64,000 bases of DNA from NCBI GenBank assembly GCA_013399855.1, contig VXAY01004287.1:180690-244689 (forward strand), given 5' to 3'. Positions 37,001 to 64,000 of this stretch are shown here, piece by piece. The translations under genes were made by a program, and so were the position numbers. This DNA is from Oxyruncus cristatus. Taxonomy: Eukaryota; Chordata; Aves; Passeriformes; Cotingidae. Below the pieces are notes generated by a model. It had not been told where the DNA came from. It was given only the letters and a program-made list of their open reading frames with translations, and searched no databases. The number at the start of each line of letters is the position of its first letter. The stretch's first letter is position 1.

Positions 37001-40000
37001 GAGCTACAGTTACACTTTTAGTAATTTCTCAAATTTCTAGTACCAAAGGTGAGTATTCTGGTAGCTGCTGTTGGCCTCTGGTCCTCCTTTTCTGCTCCCA
37101 AGAAAGTCAGCAGTAATTCAGAGCCTGTCATTGGAGGTGAATGGTGGGTGAAATCAATCTTCTGGCAGGTGTGTAGCACAGCGTTCTGCGTGCGTGTGAG
37201 TCCTGTGCTTGTTTTCGTGTTGGATGGGGTCCTGCATGTCAGGGAACTACTTGGAAGGTAAAGATTAAACTGAGTCAGAAGCCCTGTTGAACTGGAGTGG
37301 ATATTTGTTTATGTGAAAAACAACTGCTGGCTGTCCAGACAGTTTCTCATGTAAGAACTAAAGCTTGGGCAAGGGAAGAGATGCACAGGTGGAAAATCAG
37401 TGCGTCTCACAGGCTGTGCTAAGTATGTAACCTTTTTCAAATTAATACCTACTCTTACTGGTAGTAATTCGTCATGTATTACTGGCTTCTTTCTAATTCA
37501 TCCTCATAAATAGCAACATTCATTAAGAAAGGAAGAAGGGCGGTAGTGATTTTTCTCCCCAAAGCTTAATTCTGTTCCCATAAAACAGTGTCACAGGCTC
37601 CATACTTCTGTGCCTCGGCAATTCCAATTGCCAATAAAGTCAGCTACAAAAAACAAATACTTCTAAAATGATCAGTTCTGGCAAATTCAGTGGGAATTCA
37701 AATATCCTGCTGGGCCCTTTCATTTGCTGTAGCAATTCTGCAAGCAGACCTTCATTACTTCTGTTGACAAGGCATGAACCAAAAGTGAATTCAAATTGCT
37801 CCCTTTTCCAGAGCTTTACTGCTTTGGAATGCTAAAATATAAACCCAAAAGTTAGATGCTGTTCTTAATTCACCCAAAAAGCCCATCCAGCCAAGGAGGT
37901 GCCTTTTCTCCATACTTTCCAGAGCAAGTTTGAGGCAGAATTAAAGATGGGTCTCCTCAAGACAAACTATCCCCACAGAAATCTGATAGAATGCCCTGAT
38001 TTACAAAGCTTTTTCTCAATAGACTGTTGCCATTAATACCCACCATATGTCTTCACATCCTTTACGGGGAATTAATAGTCTGTATTGACAATGGAGGCAG
38101 ACTTGGAAAATCTTTCAATTTCTAGAGAGTCTTCACGAAAAATGGTTTAAATAGCATGCAAATTTTACAGCTCTGGAAATGGAGTTGTGATTAGACAAAG
38201 ATTTGTTGGATTATAAAAGTACAAGTGTTTATTATGGCTGGTGCTGAGAATAAACAGTTGCTTGCATATGCCAGCTACTATGGAAATATGTTTTTAAGTT
38301 CTAATGTGAACTGTAAACCAAAGCTACTTCAGTTAAAAAAATTCAATACTTAGACTGTGGGGAGAAGTAGTCAGTGCCAGAGAAAACATTCCCATTTAAT
38401 AATGTTTGAACATAGAGCTGTGATGCAGTTTGTAGCAAGGCAGTGAGAAAAACCCACAACTAATCCTTCATTGCAGCTGTCTGAACTTTTGGTTGTCTGC
38501 CATACTTTAAACAGCGGCTTCTTTTTCCTGGTGACTCAAGACTTGAATGACCTAGTGTGGAGAGTTTAAGCTATATACAAAAAAGGAATTAAGTAAGAAA
38601 TAGCCAAAGTAAGTTGGGTTGCACGCCCCAGCAAATCAGGGGTTTGTATCTTAAGTCCTCTTCAGTGCCTAGGAAAAAATATTAAAATAAATAAATACCT
38701 TTTTCTTTATTTATTTTTGGCAAGGAAATATTCAGTGGTTTAAGGCACCCATCTCTCCTCTTTCCTCTCTTGTCTCTCCTTAGAGTACTGATGATATATG
38801 GAAACTAAATTCTGTAGAGAGTTCAAATTTTGAAGTTTATAAATGCTAACCTTTCCTGTAGACAAATTTCCTAATTTTTGATTATTTTTAACTTTTTCTT
38901 CCGATTGATAGATCTCATGGGTAGGACTTCTAAGCAGCATGAAGTAACATATGTGCTTTTTTTTCCTGATTAATTCTTTTGCAAAGTAATGAAGCTTGCT
39001 TACTTTCACATGGAAATATGGGGGGCAGAGGAGTAATCTTCTGTAAATGCCAGCTTTAAAAAAGAAAAAGGGCTTTCTGCCTTTGCGCCATTCTCACTAT
39101 CACTTGTTTGAAAATTAATTAAACATTTAATTCATTTAAGTATTATCCTGAACTGATAGAAACCATGTAGTTAGACAAGTCTTACAACATTCTAATAATT
39201 TCTTATTAGGACTGATTTCTAAATGGTCATTCATGGCTACATATTCTGATCTTTCACAGCTATGTATTATGTTGTATCTTTGCATGAAAAATAATTGGAT
39301 ATTAAAAAAAGGTAAGTCATTGAAGAAAAAAATTAATCTATACTGGGTCCAATGCCCACGGCAACAAATCCACAGCATAATAGCTTTCGAGGTACACTAA
39401 GCAACAAGGCAGTACAACACAATAAACCACATATTGTTATTTACCTGACTAATGCAAGGACAAGCACAGAAATTGAGGGGATTTCAGCCTGAGAACTCGG
39501 TAAATAGCTAAGATGCAAAAACACGGTGTTTCTGTACAAAGGGGACCAAACACCTTTTGGTTGCAAGGGTTTGAACCCCCAAACACTGCCAGTAGCTTTG
39601 TGTTTCATTCCACAGCGTCAGTTCTCAGCCAGCTGAGGCAAATTTATACAGTCTCTGTGCAGACACAGCAGCACATGATCTATATGAAGTGGAGGCTCAG
39701 TTAACAGGTAGCTGTTAATGATGGAAAGGAGGGGGAAGGGAGATCATATCTCAGTTTTAACTCCAGTAAGCAGATTCCAATCAGCCTCTTGTAATATGTA
39801 GTTCCCTAGAAGAGGATGATGCATAACTTTTATCACAGAGCAACAGATCATCTGTTTATTAGTTTTTCCCAAACTCTTAGAATCATTCTGGTTAAGTGAA
39901 TACTGTGAGTACAAAGAGATGGTTCTGCAAAAGAGGGTAGATGTTCTAAAGCAGAACTGGTCTGGCAGTCCAAGCTATACACTTTTCAGCTAATTTTTTT

Positions 40001-41999
40001 AATATCAAAGTATCTTCTACAAGACTTATCCAAGTAACAGACCTATCTTTTCTTCATAAACGTGGGCAAACTGGATGATTTGCACAAGAACACACGCAAG
40101 CGCTTCCTTTCCTGTTTTCTTTTGTAACTTGATTTTTATTTAAATACCTCCAAAGCATTATGTTAATGTACACTTTCTTCTGGTTCATGAATAACAAGTA
40201 TTTTTAAGTCTCAAATAAGATACTTGTACAATTTGTGTTCGTAATTATGAGTCTCATATCCACATGTGCAGTTCCTGAAACGAATAGTATTGACTTTTCA
40301 TTTTGAATGATGCTACACAGAGCTGTAACACCTACTTGTACCTTTCAGTTAAGCGATACTTTTAATGGATGTTCCCTTGTTTATTTTTCAGCATATTTCC
40401 ATGGGATTACAGACGATAAGTTTTAGTTGAGTTAACAGTCTCCATAAAGTTGCTTAGTGCAAAATCCATTGTTGGGGGTTTTTTTCTGCATTAAAAAAAA
40501 TAGTTTACAACAGAAATTCTAGGTTATTTTATAGTCTAGAATGCATTAGTAGCATAAAGTCATGCGTATGTCAGAGACATATTTACAAATTTGTACAGTT
40601 TCTGTCCTTTATTTACTGCAGCTCTAGCCAGGCAACTAGGTTCAACTCTTACCACTCTGAGGTCAAATTCTCCAAGACAACATATATCCATCATCTAAAA
40701 ATGCTTTGTTTTGCTTACCAGCCCTGAGATTGGTGGCTGCATGTAAGAGGGGCCTGATTTTGCGCTCCATTTCATAAAGCCTACCTTCCATGGAGTTAGA
40801 GATGGTTACCACTGTGGCTGAAGGCAGAACCTGAAAATGGGTGAACCCCACCCAGGCAACTTTTCTTACTCCAGTATTTTGATGTGTTGAACTACTGGCG
40901 TATTTTGACTAAGGCTGAGCGGCAGATGAATTTATTTCTGACCTGCAGATTATTCACGGTTGCCAGACTTTCTCTTGTTCATTTAGAAAGGTAAGGAAGA
41001 GTACCTCATACTAAACTCACACTATGTTAGGGGATTCTAGAAAATGTGCTTCCCTCTCTCCCTATTTATTTTCAGAACTGTTGAAAATGGAGCATGCTGT
41101 TTGAAAAGCCTCTGTGCTTTTACACCAACAACCAGTCTAAAAAGCCAAGTGTTTGCATTTTGTCAACCGGATGCAATTTCTTTCTTTGCCAGGTCTGCTT
41201 TATCTTTAAAACCACAATAAGCAGCATGCAAAAGGGCTACCCATCTCCCATAGCCAATGTGCAACCCAGACACCTCTCCAGCCAGTGAAAGAGCAGAATG
41301 GTGAAAAAATCAGTCCTTCCACAGAGTTGACATGGCAGAAGTGTTATACACAGCTTCAGTTTGCCAGAGGTACTACTGGCTGTGAATTAAAATTCAATAT
41401 CTTGGTCAGTCAACATCATGTTCAGAAAAGCAGCTGACTTTTAGAGTTCCCCTGGAAAGTGCTTCATCACTGTTTGGCTCTGTAATAAGAGGCTATTCAT
41501 CACAACACCTGGAATCAAAGGTGCTCTGACTCCTCTCCTGTTGATACTTAATGAAGAATAGCACTTACAGTATGACCTGAATTCCAGGGAGACATCATGG
41601 TTTCTATAGGAAGATTAGTATAAAAATGGAATTTCTTCACTAAGGCTAAAAGAACACCTTCCAGAAAAATAGCACAATGATCCAACATTCGTGGCTTGTT
41701 AAATTCACAACGTTGAAGAAAATTACCTTAGTAATCATTGCAATAGTATCCATTAAAGTATGTAGCATATAGTTTTTCTTTTTAAGACTCATCAGGTAAT
41801 AGTTTGTTACGGTGGTTTATCCTGACCAGCTTGGGCAGGTTCTAAAAAAGGAGCAAACACCACATGTGTGGTTGCTCCAAAAACATCCGTCTCCTATTCT
41901 TCCCTCCTTCTTTTCCTCTTCCACTGAGAATAGACCAAAAAGGCCTGACCAGCCCTACCATTACATTATAACCAGGTAACACAGAAATTAATCAATTAA

Positions 42000-42005
42000 T
42001 TTATT
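42000..42005 (-). terminator. SUSD5: Candidate SUSD5 poly(A) signal AATAAA
   Basis: TTTATT on the plus strand, so AATAAA on the minus strand, about 315 bases after the SUSD5 stop codon. Others lie further downstream on the minus strand (for example near 41,065, 40,609 and 39,856), so a longer 3' UTR is possible. Confidence 0.45.
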
Positions 42006-42320
42006 ATTAATAGGAGCAAAATGTAAAAGCGGAACAAATTGTAGATGTAGTACCGAGCATGCTTGTGTCCTGCTGATGTCTCCAAAAGACCCTTGTGATA
42101 AAAACGTACAGATTCTTTAGCTCTGCAAAGTCGAATATGCTAAACTGTGATTTCAAAAGGTTGAAATCTTTTCTGTCTTCTATGTTCTTTTGGCATTGTT
42201 TTTTTTTTTTTCTTCTGCTTTCTGCACTGCTGGATTTTAGCATCCATGAGTCATGTGATCCTTCTAGCATCAGTATGTTTTTTCTTCTGACCTCCAGCAT
42301 CTCTGTCAAGCAGCCCCTGG

Positions 42321-60815
<18,495 letters not shown>

Positions 60816-63800
60816 CTGCATATAATTGTCCTAAAATAAAGAAGAAGAAGAAAAAAATAGTCAGAAATCTTCTGGAGTTGTACACGCAGATGAAATTTGA
60901 AGATTTTTTATCGGAGTAGTCAGGCTTTAGCCTCTGCTTAACTTTTTCATAGATGGCACGTAAGAGATTAGTGTGGGAAGATCTAAGAAAAAAAGCCAAG
61001 GGAGAAATAGAAGTAATTAAAGAAATGTTTGCTGTAGATCATTTCAAGGCATAGGAAGCAATAAAGAATGTTTATCTTATTATATTCTGTAATACTTCTA
61101 AATATCAGACCTAGACCCAGAGTATTTAAGGCCATATTCTGCTCTCACATTTCAGCAGCACATATTCCCACCAATGGCACCTGAATAGAAATGAAAGGAA
61201 AACTCAAGGTTTGATCTGAAAGATTATAAATCATTAGCATTTTACGTTAAGGAACCATTAGGTTACATATTTAACTGCTCAAAGGCTAACACAGGCAAGG
61301 TCAGAAAATTCATCTTGGGTTCCTGGAAATAAAAGTGGTGGGGGGGGGTAATAGTAATTTCACACATTTGTGTAAACTCCATTTCTTCTGGTTTGGTACT
61401 CAGCAGTACCTAATCCATCCTGTTGCCCCTCATAGGCTTGAAGAAAGATATTAAGTCTGTATTTGGTTTTACAGCCCTGTAGATGCCGAACATGAAGGAA
61501 GAGTTTACTAATTATCTCTTCTCTCAGCTGTACTGGCTGCTTAAAAGTAACAAATAGAAGAGAGCTTGTTGCAGAAAACACTAGTTTTACTGTTACATTA
61601 AAGGTTACAAAGGCTGGGAAAGTGATTTCAGTCCAGATTTTTGCAACTGGATATTATTGGTGTGGCATTTATATTTTTGTGGACAGCAGGCTTGTAGAAG
61701 TGTTGCACAGTCAGCTATTCTAGCGAGAGCAAGACAAAAATGCCTTCCACAGAGGAATCCTTCCAGTGAAGGAAATGCATCATTTTGTATTGTGCAATGG
61801 TTGAACTAATGTGCTATCAGTCCTGCACTGAATTGTAGGAATAAAAAATAAAATACAATAAAATAAAATACCTGTTGACTGAGTATGGAAAAGATCCAGT
61901 GGTAACCCAGTATCTGATCATGCTCGTAAGTACAGATAACAATTGATTTACAGAAATAGGCTGAATTATGGTTGTACAGACTATCTTCATTCTGGCATGT
62001 GTTAGCTTTTGAGTAGTTGAATTTGTAACTTTAACGTTTTTTAAGATAAACAAACAAAAGCAACATGAAACAAACCGTATGGTGGTGTTCATGCTTATGC
62101 ACCAGAATGGTTCCTACCACACTTCTTCTCTAGAAAACAACATGATGTCATTCCCTGCTGAAAGCCCCTTTATGATTCCAAATCAAATATGTTTCTTTTG
62201 TAAGGAAAACTCCACTTGATTTTTTGGGCAATCACTTGAATATTGTCCATACAAGTTTTCAGTCAAGTTCTCTTAGAATGTAATGCATTTAAAGTCCAAG
62301 ACCTCTGCCAGTAATTAGGCGCCTAGACAGAAATGACTTGATCTGCCAAACTGAGTTCAGATGACTGGAAGAATCAATTAGAAAATTTCTGTATGTATTC
62401 ACATATTGTTCCACCAGGCCTTACGAGGTCTAAGTGAATGAGACAGTTATACCTCCCTTCAAAAAGTGCCTTATCAACCTGAATCTTCCCAATAATTAGT
62501 TGCTTAGGTCCCTGGATCACTTATGCCTTGCAGCACCAAGTAGACAGCAATATGTCTGTAAAGAAATATGCTTTTTGTCTACAACTGTGTACTTAGGGCT
62601 TCAGGCTCTCTCTTCTCTCAAAAAACCCTCCAACCTCCAAAGCAAACAAACAAACAAAAAAACCCCAACAAACCAAATCAATTTTGAAGACTGTTGCCAT
62701 CATAAAATTCTGGTCTCTGAAAATCAGGCCACATCCATTTCTCTGTTCTAGCAAGGAATAAAATTCCTGACACTTGGAAGAATTTTTTTTAAAATCTTAC
62801 CTTGAAATTTCTGATTCCTAATTGCAATTTCTATACTTATATATTTGGCTTCTGCCCAAAGCACTCTAATTTTTTTATCAGTTCTTCAACAAGCTAAAAG
62901 GTTATCTGTGGGTGTCACATCCCTAGTGTAATAAATAGATCCAAACCAGGATACCTGGCTCACATGTAAGACTGTGATTTAAAGAGCAAGTTTTTCTCAC
63001 CTCTTTTTACAAGTTTGTAGTTGATAAAATATATTGATTAGCAAATTCATTTTGAGAACATTTCTCAGCTGCTATCCAATCTGACCAATCTTACAAAGGT
63101 GTACCTTGCATATAGTTTCACCATTATACATAAAGAAAAGCTTTAAATTACATTAAGATTTTTACAAGAATTTCTCACTATATTTTTTTCCTACATGAAG
63201 TTGAAAAATTTCTCTTCCTGTTTATTTCTCTTTTTTGTTTCTTCTACAGCAGACTAGACCCTGATTAATCTGCTACTCAGGAGTTTAGTTTGGATTGTTG
63301 TCATATTAAATTTGAACTGATTAAAACTGCAAACTTTCTAAAGCAATTCTTCTCAAATGAAAGAAATCTTGTCTTGTACACAAGACACAGTGGTGGGTTA
63401 ATGATCGGACTTGATAATCTTAGATATCTTTTCACACCATATTGATTCTAAAAAACTGAAGAAAAAAAAATCTATTTCATATCTCTCGTTCCTCATTCTC
63501 TGTCAGTAGTTTCCTACCACAAGCTCAGTCCTGCAAGCAAACATCTTCAGTAAGGTACTGTTGTGGCTGCTGAACTTCAAGAGTGCTCAGCACTTCTTAG
63601 CCGTGTGTCTAATAATCAGACCTGCAACGTCCTTGGCATAGAAATAGTCTCTTTGCAGTCAGCAGGACTTCAGGTATGACTAAAAATACACAGTAATAGT
63701 CTCTTTTCTCTGAGTTCTTGAGGGTTTCCCTAAATCCTAAAATGCTAGCTTTTAAACCCTAATTACAGTATAAATATACAGGTACACTTTTGTCTCTGTT

Positions 63801-64000
63801 CTAAAAGGTAGAGTTTGGTGCTCTTAACTTCACTACACTTTTCATGACTGAAAAATGGCTATCAATTCACACTTGAACATACTTTAAAATTTCTTCAGCA
63901 GCAGCACTGCCATGCTGAAATAACAAACAAAAAATTGTGCAGTTTTCCTAGTCTTTTCGGCACGTCTGCTGAGAGGTTGTGTTTCTTCACTGTTTTGAAT
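60816..64000 (-). other. SUSD5: SUSD5 upstream intron (partial)
   Basis: AT-rich sequence to the right edge. I searched the minus strand for the first half of the Link module (the Cys-Thr-Thr-Gly-Trp-Leu-type motif) and for a signal peptide and found neither. The next SUSD5 exon presumably lies beyond 64,000. A CAAA-rich tract occurs near 62,640-62,675 and a G run at 61,341-61,350. Confidence 0.7.

Larger units (their letters stand above)
33652..42320. other. Tail-to-tail interval between CRTAP and SUSD5 (3' UTRs and spacer)
   Basis: This is 8.7 kb of AT-rich sequence between the CRTAP stop (plus) and the SUSD5 stop (minus). It must hold both 3' UTRs. AATAAA motifs occur on the plus strand as listed and on the minus strand at 42,000-42,005 and further left. 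Open frames here, including one of about 110 residues in each direction near 35.6-35.9 kb, overlap antisense to one another and have no recognised domain. Confidence 0.7.

Overview
The window reads as a stretch of bird autosome. It has two multi-exon vertebrate genes with GT-AG introns, CpG-rich promoter sequence, and low repeat content in which the recognisable interspersed repeats are CR1 LINE fragments and LTR-like pieces of avian type. Base composition is AT-rich apart from short GC islands. The gene order matches the vertebrate CRTAP-SUSD5 neighbourhood (GLB1/TMPPE - CRTAP - SUSD5 - FBXL2, known from other genomes). A non-galliform (neoavian) bird is my inference from the repeat at about 6.2 kb, not proven.

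Layout. Bases 1-110 are the edge of a GC-rich, CpG-rich island with two GC boxes, probably the promoter side of a gene lying off the left edge (GLB1/TMPPE by synteny). Bases 111-11,200 are intergenic, with a CR1 relic, two LTR-like repeats and a small orphan GC-rich patch. CRTAP (plus strand) is complete: seven coding exons from 11,441 to 33,651, encoding 397 residues, beginning in a CpG island and containing a 10.6-kb sixth intron that carries a 160-base assembly gap. CRTAP and SUSD5 are arranged tail to tail, with 8.7 kb between their stop codons. SUSD5 (minus strand) is represented by its last three coding exons: the C-terminal half of the Link domain (60,712-60,815), the sushi domain (52,181-52,369) and a large final exon with the acidic/Thr-Ser-rich ectodomain, membrane span and His-rich tail (42,321-43,609). 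Its 5' exons lie beyond the right edge.

Function. CRTAP is the ER helper of the collagen prolyl 3-hydroxylation complex with P3H1 and cyclophilin B. SUSD5 is a single-pass surface protein with a hyaluronan-type Link module plus one sushi module. Both concern extracellular matrix, but the sequence gives no evidence that they act together.

I found no RNA genes, CRISPR arrays, operons or new multi-gene system. The most useful second-look items are a near-duplicate block flanking a single N (a probable assembly artefact), an LTR-like element interrupted by the assembly gap, a perfect 22-bp palindrome in CRTAP intron 4, a 14-bp-arm hairpin in a SUSD5 intron, and an expanded His-rich tail in SUSD5.
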